In this document: piece after piece, positions 1 to 6,401 of the stretch
Position numbering within the stretch: the first letter of the stretch is position 1
Layout of the letters: each line of letters starts with the position of its first letter
Assembly: GCF_008086205.1 (NCBI RefSeq)
Contig: NZ_VSKK01000001.1
Span: 1 to 64,000, forward strand
Direction of reading: 5' to 3'
Length of the DNA stretch: 64,000 nt
DNA from: Bizionia myxarmorum
GTDB lineage: Bacteria > Bacteroidota > Bacteroidia > Flavobacteriales > Flavobacteriaceae
Made by a program: the position numbers and the translations under genes
Notes under the pieces: model-generated
Databases searched by the model: none
Told to the model about the DNA's origin: nothing
The model's input: the letters and a program-made list of their open reading frames with translations, nothing else

Positions 1-115
1 AAAGAGAGGGGATTTTCAATGTTGACGAGATCAAAGTCTCTGCGTATATAATAACCTTACTCCTCTCTTTTGTGCTTTCTTATTTATAGACCTTAATTTA
101 GTGTTTTTATTAAAA

Positions 116-320
116 CGCTAACTTAAGCCGTATATAAAAAATAGCGCGAGTTGTTGCTAACACAAAGGTTCGGGCATTTTTGGGAAGTCGCCAAATTTTT
201 AAATTTGACAAATTCCCAAAAATAAAATAATTAGTAAAATTTAAAAATTTGGCTTGTGTTTCATCCGAAAATTATCGCTTATTTTCAGCGCTACTTTTCA
301 TATACAAGACCGTTACCTGC
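116..320. repeat. attC-like hairpin 1
   Basis: The outer stem pairs 130-147 with 288-305 (16 of 18 bases). An inner stem of 17 perfectly complementary bases pairs 190-206 with 237-253. The left boundary is cgctaac (116-122) and the right boundary is gttacctgc (312-320). The cassette that owns the left boundary should begin with gttagcg, which is not in the window, so the array continues leftwards. At about 205 bp it is longer than the other two hairpins. Confidence 0.65.
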
Positions 321-788
321 CATTGAAAAACCACTCAAACGCAAGCAACACGGAATCGAAACGCTTCGGATTTTTCTCAATTATTAAACTGACTTTAAGC
401 TGATTACACTCTGCCGATTTATCACTCGAACGTACAAAACAAACCTAATTTTAGCCAATTTGCCCATTCTACTCTGCCGAAAATCATTAAAGCGGAATTT
501 ATAAACTTCACGAAAAACCAAACATAAAAAATTACTCTTTCGGTTTTCTCACTGAAACGGAATTGATAAAAGTTTGCGGATTAAAACTACCGATTTCACT
601 CAAATGCGAAAAAATAGAATGCGGAATTTAGCCAGATCCTTTGAAAACAAAAAAACAACAGCAGGTAACAACGTGTATAAAAAATGCTTACTTTAGTGCT
701 TAATCAAAAGAAAGTGCGTGTTTGGTTCTTCCGATTTTCCTTCGGAAAATCCTCGAGCACAAACCCGCACATTTCATACACAAGGACG
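313..788. other. Cassette 1, apparently non-coding
   Basis: This cassette lies between the GTT of hairpin 1 and the GTT of hairpin 2, and its last part (661-788) is hairpin 2. Reading 313-660 on both strands I find no open reading frame longer than about 20 codons from an ATG. It contains short recurring words such as gcggaattta and actctgccga. It may be a decayed cassette, a promoter or small-RNA cassette, or carry a gene too degraded to recognise. Confidence 0.55.
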
Positions 789-796
789 TTGTATGC
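661..796. repeat. attC-like hairpin 2
   Basis: The left boundary is gcaggtaac and the right boundary is gttgtatgc. The outer stem pairs gtgtataaa with the catacac side near 774-780. The middle stem pairs gtgcgtgtttg with caaacccgcac (one mismatch), and the tip is gattttcc-ttc-ggaaaatc. It is nearly the same length as hairpin 3 and clearly homologous to it along its whole length, as expected for sites recognised by one integrase. Confidence 0.72.
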
Positions 797-815
797 AATT
801 AAAAAAAACTCATCT

Positions 816-1367
816 ATGACAAGAAACCTACTTCTGATTTTAACAATTCTGACTTTCATATCGTGTGGAAATAAATCGAATGAAACTATTTATAAAACCA
901 AATCTGGCGAATATGCTTCAAAAACAGGAAATTTTATAGCTGCCTTTCCATTTGAACCAAACTACACTGCAATTGACAATCAAATGGGACTCGATAAATT
1001 CCAAATACATTTATACCGTTCGGCTTTAAATCAAAATAAAATATTCTCGATAGAATACTACGATTATCCTGAATATCTATCTAAATCTATGACTGACGAA
1101 CAACTTTATTTACAAGGAGTTACTAATTTCTCAAATAAAATGGCTGAATCGTTTAAATTAGAGTTTCAAGAAGCTATAGAGCAACACGGACTGAAAGGAC
1201 AATATTTCGTTTTAAACCTTAAAAAGAACGCTTTAGATAAAGGGATTAAAGGTCATATTCAAGGAAAAATATTTAGAAAAGGAAACCGAATTTATACAAT
1301 TACTTATGTTGGGCAAGATGACAAAAACGTGGATTCTTTTATGAAATCATTTCGTCTGATAAAATAA
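816..1367 (+). CDS. Cassette-borne lipoprotein of unknown function
   Basis: This 183-residue protein is the only gene of cassette 2. The reading frame is open upstream to 684, but that extension would translate hairpin 2. The start at 816 gives a proper lipoprotein signal: MTRN, a hydrophobic stretch, then the lipobox FISC with Cys at about residue 17. That start is 27 bases inside the cassette, a typical cassette leader, and the stop codon ends 2 bases before the cassette's terminal repeat. The mature part is polar, with a closing FMKSFRLIK motif resembling small PsbP-like or stress-related lipoproteins, but I do not recognise a named family. It is probably exported and anchored in the envelope. 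Without a visible promoter it may depend on read-through from the array. Confidence 0.8.
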   Translation: MTRNLLLILTILTFISCGNKSNETIYKTKSGEYASKTGNFIAAFPFEPNYTAIDNQMGLDKFQIHLYRSALNQNKIFSIEYYDYPEYLSKSMTDEQLYLQGVTNFSNKMAESFKLEFQEAIEQHGLKGQYFVLNLKKNALDKGIKGHIQGKIFRKGNRIYTITYVGQDDKNVDSFMKSFRLIK

Positions 1368-1369
1368 CT

Positions 1370-1507
1370 GCATACAACACTGTGTATAAAAAATGCGTAG
1401 TTTAGTTCTAAATCAAAAGGAAAGTGCGTGTTTGCTTTCATCCGATTTTCGTTCCGAAAATCCGCTGACACAAACACGCACTTTTCATACACAAAACCGT
1501 TGGCAAC
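1370..1507. repeat. attC-like hairpin 3
   Basis: The left boundary is gcatacaac and the right boundary is gttggcaac. The outer stem is gtgtataaaaaatgc with its counterpart ending catacac. The middle stem gtgcgtgtttg/caaacacgcac is perfect over 11 bases, and the tip is gattttcg-ttc-cgaaaatc. The matching terminal repeat gttgccaac expected for a third cassette is not found downstream before 2424, so the array stops or is broken just after this site. Confidence 0.72.
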
Positions 1508-1738
1508 CATTGTGACCCGTCCTGAATAAAGGCTACATAATTAAATAAAATCCAATAGAATTATCAAGCAAATTATAAGATACACATGTATTCACGTAAA
1601 TTATTTTGGCTGGTTTACTATTTCGAATTTTTTAGAATTTTAAAATAGATAAATTGAAAAACTACTTTTATCATAGTCTTATTTTAGAAATTTGTAATTT
1701 TAATTCATCTTATTAGATCAGGTTAATTATTATTAAAA
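1508..1738. other. Gap with possible IS-end scar
   Basis: Just after the last attC-like site, a short block beginning tgacccgtcctgaataaagg (1512-1531) resembles, from memory, the terminal repeats of IS3-type elements in Bacteroidota. No transposase gene follows. The rest is AT-rich with no gene seen. If the resemblance is real, an insertion and later deletion truncated the cassette array here. Confidence 0.25.
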
Positions 1739-2155
1739 ATGAACAAACCTAATTCAGAAATCATAAGTGAAATCGTCCAAGAATTAGATTCTGGTTGCGA
1801 TTGTTACCTCAATAGTAAAACTCACGAAATTATAGCCATTCCAAATTTCGGTAACTTTCCTGATGAAGTAGAGTTTCAAGAACTATTTAAAGAGGATTTA
1901 ATGAAGGTTGCAGAGCAAGCTTCAACTTGCATTAAGATAGAAGTTTTAAAAAGCTATGAATCATTTAAAATTATGGAACGATTTACACATAAGCTGCCTA
2001 ATTCACAATTTAAGATTAAATTTGAAACAATTTTACTAAATAAAAAGCCATTCCAAAATTTTAAGTTGACTGTTGAAACTTCAGAATATAGAAAACTATG
2101 GTTTGATTTTAAACGTCAAGAAATGGAAGAAATGATATATCAAAAATTAGCATAA
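1739..2155 (+). CDS. UPF0158 family protein
   Basis: This 138-residue soluble protein has no signal peptide. The C-terminal half carries the pattern of the uncharacterised UPF0158 family: YESFKIMERF, then a block around KPFQNFKLTV, then YRKLWFDFKRQEME near the end. An N-terminal segment has the short strand pattern CYLNSKTHEIIAIPN typical of the family. The biochemical role is unknown. It stands alone, with long AT-rich flanks, between the cassette array and the recombinase module, which suggests accessory cargo rather than a core operon. The start is the only sensible ATG. Confidence 0.75.
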   Translation: MNKPNSEIISEIVQELDSGCDCYLNSKTHEIIAIPNFGNFPDEVEFQELFKEDLMKVAEQASTCIKIEVLKSYESFKIMERFTHKLPNSQFKIKFETILLNKKPFQNFKLTVETSEYRKLWFDFKRQEMEEMIYQKLA

Positions 2156-2378
2156 AATTGATTGATGACTAAAATTAATTTCATGTAAATGCATGGGTAA
2201 ACATACTCAATAAAACTAATATTTAGATTTTTACAGATACGAACACAGAAATTACTTAAAATTTGTATCACACGCATTTAAAATAATTCGACACTTCTTT
2301 GAGATTTGCACTCAAAAATAGCCATATTCGACGGCATCTTTTGTCAAAATCAACGGTGAGAATTTATTTTATTTTTTT

Positions 2379-2420
2379 GTGATAATTTTTTATCACAAAA
2401 TTATCACATAAAAAATCACA
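2379..2420. repeat. TTATCAC palindrome and direct repeats
   Basis: An 18-base perfect palindrome (2379-2396, gtgataa-tttt-ttatcac) is followed by a second ttatcaca at 2401 and a weaker aatcaca at 2414. It sits directly downstream of the RHH-type gene at the distal end of the recombinase module. A T-tract does not follow the hairpin on the minus strand, so it does not look like an ordinary terminator. A binding site for the neighbouring DNA-binding protein, or an element-end site, is possible. Confidence 0.4.
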
Positions 2421-2424
2421 AAAA

Positions 2425-2985
2425 TTATTCTTTGATTTTTGAAACAACCGGAAACTTAAAATCCTTCATTCCTTTCATATTAACAAACAAATTTAGATTC
2501 ATATCACTCAATAAAAACCGTTCTACCTCTATTAGATTGAATGTTTTTTTATCCTCTGTAGACGAACTATGAAAAGAATAATATGTGAAATACTCCTCAT
2601 CCATTACACGATATATATCAAACAACACCTTATCAAACTCCTTCACTAATTCTTTTGGCATGTGACCCTCAATCCTTTTTAAGGTTTTGATGTATTTATC
2701 AAGATCAACAGCGCTTTCCGTCTTATCTCTATTTATTTTTTTTGAGTAAATCCATATCATCAATTGCATAAACTCCTTTGAAAAAAGAAACGAATTGATT
2801 TCTTCTTTCACGTGTTCTGCATGGCAATAGTCTCCATTGTGAACGCGCTCCAGCAAATCTCTAACATAAGCGGACGTTGTTATGTTTTTCTCCTGTGCTT
2901 TATTCTCAATAATGCCCTTTAATTTATTGGACAACCTAAAGTTAATTGAGGGGTCATTATTCTTAATGGTTTGTTTTTTAGCCAT
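2425..2985 (-). CDS. RHH-like small DNA-binding protein (accessory)
   Basis: This 186-residue protein has a charged N-terminus, then a segment of about residues 14-48 (SINFRLSNKL through YVRDLLE) with the strand-helix-helix spacing of ribbon-helix-helix or MobC-like proteins. The remaining part is helical and not recognised. It is the last gene of the three-gene unit led by the recombinase, 18 bp after its neighbour. A role in regulating or assisting excision or mobilisation is plausible from context, but no relaxase or other conjugation gene is visible. The palindromic repeats immediately downstream may be its target. Confidence 0.6.
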   Translation of the reverse strand: MAKKQTIKNNDPSINFRLSNKLKGIIENKAQEKNITTSAYVRDLLERVHNGDYCHAEHVKEEINSFLFSKEFMQLMIWIYSKKINRDKTESAVDLDKYIKTLKRIEGHMPKELVKEFDKVLFDIYRVMDEEYFTYYSFHSSSTEDKKTFNLIEVERFLLSDMNLNLFVNMKGMKDFKFPVVSKIKE

Positions 2986-3003
2986 GCTTGTAGATTTGGG
3001 GTT

Positions 3004-3705
3004 TTATGATTTCATATTAAATACAGTTCTTAAAAGAACGTCTGTTGCTTCTTCTTCAGTGACCAGTATCTTCTTTTCTTTTTTGAGCTGCTGTGGTTTC
3101 TCGTCTTCTTCTTTGATGTTTGATTTAGTTTGAGTAATACTCGGAAATTCACCAGATGGATTCATCAAATCTTTAAAGGTTTTAAAATCCTTTTTATTTA
3201 ATACAATCTCATTGGTTTTTTTATCAATTTGGGTAATACCTACAAAGTTTTCTTGAACATAGGTCCAATGCTCTATAATTGCTTTTTGTTGCAACTGAAA
3301 TGATAAATAGGTTTCTTGCTTTAGACTTTCTATATCCTTTTGGACATTCTCAAACATCCAAATAGATATTCGTTTTATGAAATCTAATTGCGTGATATAC
3401 TTATTCAATATAAATTCGAATTGCTTCGCATCTAAATCACTTTGTAATTCAAGAAGCTTGAATGTATTTAAATCCAAACACTCCTTTTTAACCATGATAT
3501 AATGGCTTGACTGTTCATTATTCAGCAGTGCATTTGAACCATCTGGTTTGATGAGCACCACTTTATCGAATAGATTGTCATACTCCTTGTCATTCCACTT
3601 TTCTTTATCAAATTGATTCCAAATACGTCTTGGCATATAGAAAACCATTGGCACATATAAACGTTTGGTCATAGCTTCGTATATCTGATTGAATGTTTCT
3701 TTCAT
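3004..3705 (-). CDS. Hypothetical protein of the recombinase operon
   Basis: This 233-residue protein has no signal peptide or membrane segment. It is rich in aromatic and charged residues, with a helical, probably coiled segment in the middle (about 95-145) and a very charged Lys/Glu tail around residues 195-215. I recognise no family. It starts 17 bp after the recombinase stop and is followed 18 bp later by the RHH-like gene, so the three are probably co-transcribed. A link to element maintenance is inferred from position only. Confidence 0.65.
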   Translation of the reverse strand: MKETFNQIYEAMTKRLYVPMVFYMPRRIWNQFDKEKWNDKEYDNLFDKVVLIKPDGSNALLNNEQSSHYIMVKKECLDLNTFKLLELQSDLDAKQFEFILNKYITQLDFIKRISIWMFENVQKDIESLKQETYLSFQLQQKAIIEHWTYVQENFVGITQIDKKTNEIVLNKKDFKTFKDLMNPSGEFPSITQTKSNIKEEDEKPQQLKKEKKILVTEEEATDVLLRTVFNMKS

Positions 3706-3722
3706 TATATTTCTATTTGGAA

Positions 3723-5048
3723 TTATAACATGTGTGAATAATCTTCTGGCAATTCAGCATCTATATCTCGCAAGTATTTTTCTAGTGCTGACATAGACGT
3801 ATGTCCTGTAATAAGCATTAATTTACTTTTAGCTTCAAAGGGTGAGGATTCTTTTACCAAATGTCTGTATAATTTAGTGATATACGTGTGTCTAAAACTA
3901 TATAGACCATAATCACTACTTAATCCAAAATGGTCTTTTACAACGCGTTTAAATCGCTTGGAATAATAGTTCCGCTTATTCTCCAAATCGGTATCCCACT
4001 CCGCTCCTATGGCGTCTGGCGTAAACAGTGAATCTCTTTTCTTTAATTTAGAAAGGTCGGGTAATTCCTTTATTAGTAGATCAGGAATTATCTTGGTTTT
4101 CATCGGACTGTTTTTCGCCTGAAACTTAATCGTTTTATTTTTTAAGTCGATGTCCCCTACTTTAAGTCGGCAGACTTCTATAGGTCTTAAAAAATTATAG
4201 GAAATAAATTTAATGAACAATAACAGGTTGGTATCTTCCTTTTCCAAATACTCAAAGATTTCTTCCTGCTTATCTTGGGTATAGGTTTTATTACGTTTGG
4301 GTATGGCTTTTAATACAGGGATTTGTTTAATGATATTAGTCTGTATAATATCATTATCAAACAAAACTTGCATGATACTTCCTAAATCTGTTCTGAAATT
4401 ATTTCTATTTCTTGGACTGGTTCTTTCTAACGTATCACTTAAAAATCCTGAAACTACTTTTTTGTCAATTTCATGGATTCCTTCAATTTTAGGATGCGTT
4501 TCTTCTACCCATTTGATAAAGTTCTTTAATCTGTTTTCGAAACTGCGTCTGGTAGTGTCGTTTATTAGCTTCTCTTTCTGTTTTAAACCAAAAGCGAACG
4601 CTTCTTGATAAGGCATGCTGGAAACTTCAACTGGAGCTGTATTTTCCCTTTCAACTACTTTCGTCTTTAAGGTAATTGGTTCTTGTTTGGCTTTTGAAGA
4701 AGCTGTCTTTATATTTTCGTTCAGACTTGAATAAACGGCTTTATTATCTGAATAGGGACTGTATCCTTTCTTAAGGAGTTTAATTAATGCCTTTCTATAG
4801 GTGACTAAAACGGAAAGTCTATCTTCTTTGGTTTTATATTTATTGGCATTAGCGTATACGGGCGTTTGCCTTTTAAGCTTCCCAGAGTTTGGGTCTCGAT
4901 AAGAAAAGTAGATGTACCAACGCTTCGTTAAATCGCCATTGGCTGAATAAATTTTGGGGGCGGAAAAGTTTTTTTTCAAATGTAAATCGTATTCACTTTC
5001 GTATTCATTTTGCAATTCGCCTGCAAGATAATCAAAAATTGTATGCAT
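3723..5048 (-). CDS. Tyrosine recombinase / integrase
   Basis: This 441-residue site-specific recombinase has an N-terminal arm-binding-like region, a core-binding SAM-like domain around 150-245, and a catalytic domain from about 260. Visible catalytic motifs are the first Arg in NFLRPIEVCRL, the box YSFRHTY (Tyr in place of the first His, common in Bacteroidota enzymes), the GHTSMSALEKY segment with the late His, and the nucleophile Tyr in EKYLR. It probably integrates and excises the island at the adjacent tRNA-fMet. It is not an IntI-type integron integrase, since I see no IntI-specific extra helix. Its ATG directly follows the poly-T of the tRNA terminator, leaving almost no room for a promoter of its own. 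Confidence 0.88.
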   Translation of the reverse strand: MHTIFDYLAGELQNEYESEYDLHLKKNFSAPKIYSANGDLTKRWYIYFSYRDPNSGKLKRQTPVYANANKYKTKEDRLSVLVTYRKALIKLLKKGYSPYSDNKAVYSSLNENIKTASSKAKQEPITLKTKVVERENTAPVEVSSMPYQEAFAFGLKQKEKLINDTTRRSFENRLKNFIKWVEETHPKIEGIHEIDKKVVSGFLSDTLERTSPRNRNNFRTDLGSIMQVLFDNDIIQTNIIKQIPVLKAIPKRNKTYTQDKQEEIFEYLEKEDTNLLLFIKFISYNFLRPIEVCRLKVGDIDLKNKTIKFQAKNSPMKTKIIPDLLIKELPDLSKLKKRDSLFTPDAIGAEWDTDLENKRNYYSKRFKRVVKDHFGLSSDYGLYSFRHTYITKLYRHLVKESSPFEAKSKLMLITGHTSMSALEKYLRDIDAELPEDYSHML

Positions 5049-5077
5049 AAAAAAACGGTTTGACGAAAGCCAAACCG
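5049..5077 (-). terminator. tRNA-fMet terminator abutting the integrase start
   Basis: Read on the minus strand, a 7-bp stem cggtttg/caaaccg with an 8-base loop is followed by seven T residues that end exactly at the integrase ATG. It terminates tRNA transcription, and read-through would feed the recombinase gene. Confidence 0.7.
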
Positions 5078-5103
5078 CTGTTTTTAGTACGATTCAAATT
5101 TAG

Positions 5104-5176
<73 letters not shown>

Positions 5177-5247
5177 ATATAATTTCCTTGTGGTTATTTA
5201 GCTCTTAACAAATCGCTTCATAATGGCGACTTAACCGTTTCGGACTG

Positions 5248-5277
5248 CAAATATACAATGCTTTTTAGATATAACAA
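5248..5277 (-). promoter_or_regulatory. Promoter of tRNA-fMet
   Basis: On the minus strand there is TTG (-33 type), a 19-bp spacer, then TATATTTG, a full match to the Bacteroidota -7 consensus TAnnTTTG. It sits about 70 bp upstream of the mature tRNA. Confidence 0.65.
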
Positions 5278-5294
5278 TAATATTTTAAATAAAT

Positions 5295-5477
5295 TTATTG
5301 ATCTATATTTTCAGCTCTAAAACTAACTACATTTTGGTCTTCAAATGTTACCGAAATTTGGATGGGGTTACAACATACTTCACAATCCTCAATATATTCT
5401 TGTTCAGACTGTGAGCTATCTAAAAGCATTGAAATAGTTTCCCAACAATGCGGACATAGAAATTCGTGTTCTTCCAT
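5295..5477 (-). CDS. CPXCG-type cysteine-rich small protein
   Basis: This 60-residue protein carries two paired-cysteine motifs, CPHC near residue 8 and CEVCC around residue 33, as in the small CPXCG zinc-ribbon-like family. The open frame extends five codons further upstream, but the start at 5477 (MEEHEFLCPHC) matches family members best. It is probably a small zinc-binding protein, and its target is unknown. It lies alone between the tRNA and the LRR gene. Confidence 0.75.
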   Translation of the reverse strand: MEEHEFLCPHCWETISMLLDSSQSEQEYIEDCEVCCNPIQISVTFEDQNVVSFRAENIDQ

Positions 5478-5491
5478 AAATTTAAGGTACA

Positions 5492-5523
5492 AAAAAAGAG
5501 GTCATTTAAAACATAACCTCTTT
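5492..5523 (-). terminator. Terminator near the LRR gene 5' side and CPXCG gene
   Basis: An 8-bp stem aaagaggt/acctcttt with a 13-base loop is flanked by poly-A and a short T-run. On the minus strand it lies between the CPXCG gene and the LRR gene. No gene reads into it from the right, so its role is uncertain. Confidence 0.4.
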
Positions 5524-5547
5524 GAAAAATAATTTTAATAGTAGATT

Positions 5548-6288
5548 TTAGTCATTATCTGTAATAACAGATCCTGAATTTAAATCTAGCATATTAGGGT
5601 TATTACCATTAATAACGCTAATGTAGTCTTGGTTCAATTTGTTGTCGCTCACCATAAATGTTTTTAATTTGGGGAAATAAGATAATTCAAATGGCACATC
5701 TCCTGTCAATTCATTACTCGATAAAACCAATTCTTCTAATTGGGTTAAAGCCATAATTTCAACTGGAATCTCACCACTTATCTTATTGTCGATTAAACTT
5801 AATTTCACTAATTTATTCAGACCACTAAATTCTGTAGGTATTTGGCCTGATAAGTTGTTACTGCCTAGTTCTAATATACGTAAGTTTGATAAATTGCTTA
5901 AAGATGAAGGAATCTGACCTTCCAACATATTCATGGACAGGTTTAAAGTTTCTAAATTTTTCAAGTTTCCTAATGAAGAAGGAATTGTTCCATTTATTTT
6001 ATTCAATCCGAAGTTTAAATGCTGTAAGTAAGCCAATTCTCCCAATTCTTGAGGAAGAGATCCTTGTAAGTTGTTAAATTCTAAACTTAACCCAACTACT
6101 TGATTGTTTTTAACCGTTACGCCATACCAGTTTTGTATTGGTGCGTTTAAATCCCAAGTGTTTGTCCATTGTGCCCCGTTAGTAGCATTGTATAGAGCAA
6201 TAAGTGCTTGTTTTTCGCCAGTTGTAACGTTTGCAACAGACATGGCTGTTACAAATAAGCAAAGGATGGTTAGTTTAATAGCTTTCAT
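5548..6288 (-). CDS. Secreted leucine-rich-repeat protein
   Basis: This 246-residue protein has a Sec signal peptide (MKAIKLTILCLFVTAMSVAN). Residues 24-60 resemble the cap preceding plant-type LRRs (ALIALYNATNG, then W-containing segments). About six repeats follow with the consensus LxxLxxLNLSxNxLxGxIPxxL, e.g. NLETLNLSMNMLEGQIPSSL. Such proteins are usually extracellular binding modules in Flavobacteriaceae. It ends without a T9SS sorting domain, so it is probably periplasmic or carried by another route. No catalytic domain is visible. It is monocistronic. Confidence 0.85.
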   Translation of the reverse strand: MKAIKLTILCLFVTAMSVANVTTGEKQALIALYNATNGAQWTNTWDLNAPIQNWYGVTVKNNQVVGLSLEFNNLQGSLPQELGELAYLQHLNFGLNKINGTIPSSLGNLKNLETLNLSMNMLEGQIPSSLSNLSNLRILELGSNNLSGQIPTEFSGLNKLVKLSLIDNKISGEIPVEIMALTQLEELVLSSNELTGDVPFELSYFPKLKTFMVSDNKLNQDYISVINGNNPNMLDLNSGSVITDND

Positions 6289-6401
6289 AATTGGTGATTT
6301 TAGAATAAATCTACAACAATATTAAGGAGAAAATAGATTAAAAACAAAATAATTCGACGAAATGCTTATTTCATTAACATATCGAAATAAAAAAATAAAA
6401 T

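Larger units (their letters stand above)
116..1507. mobile_element. Integron-type gene-cassette array without an integrase in view
   Basis: Three long imperfect hairpins (116-320, 661-796, 1370-1507) end in the same form: a stem arm like catacac or catatac, a 6-base spacer, then GTT. The bases after each GTT are the reverse complement of the bases before the AAC that opens the next hairpin: gttacctgc (312-320) with gcaggtaac (661-669), and gttgtatgc (788-796) with gcatacaac (1370-1378). This is the linear signature of integron cassettes, where both ends came from one circle. Cassettes are 313-788 and 789-1499. The AAC/GTT core is kept, but the classical RYYYAAC/GTTRRRY consensus is only partly matched. 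No IntI-type integrase is visible, so this fits a CALIN-like remnant or the tail of a larger array lying to the left. Assignment is inferred from architecture. Confidence 0.7.

Noticed and set aside
1-70. Inverted repeat aaagagagg / cctctcttt at the window start
   Set aside because: Only nine bases with a long loop and no flanking context; could be the tail of something outside the window but cannot be assigned.
684-815. Longer N-terminus for the cassette lipoprotein
   Set aside because: It would translate hairpin 2 and place a signal peptide 44 residues inside the protein; the ATG at 816 is better.
1304-1510. 68-codon open frame on the minus strand
   Set aside because: It lies across attC-like hairpin 3 and the end of the lipoprotein gene; the repeat explains the sequence and the product resembles nothing.
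3723-5048. Recombinase as the integron integrase of the array
   Set aside because: Its Tyr-Ser-Phe-Arg box and place at a tRNA fit an island integrase, and no IntI-specific segment is visible.
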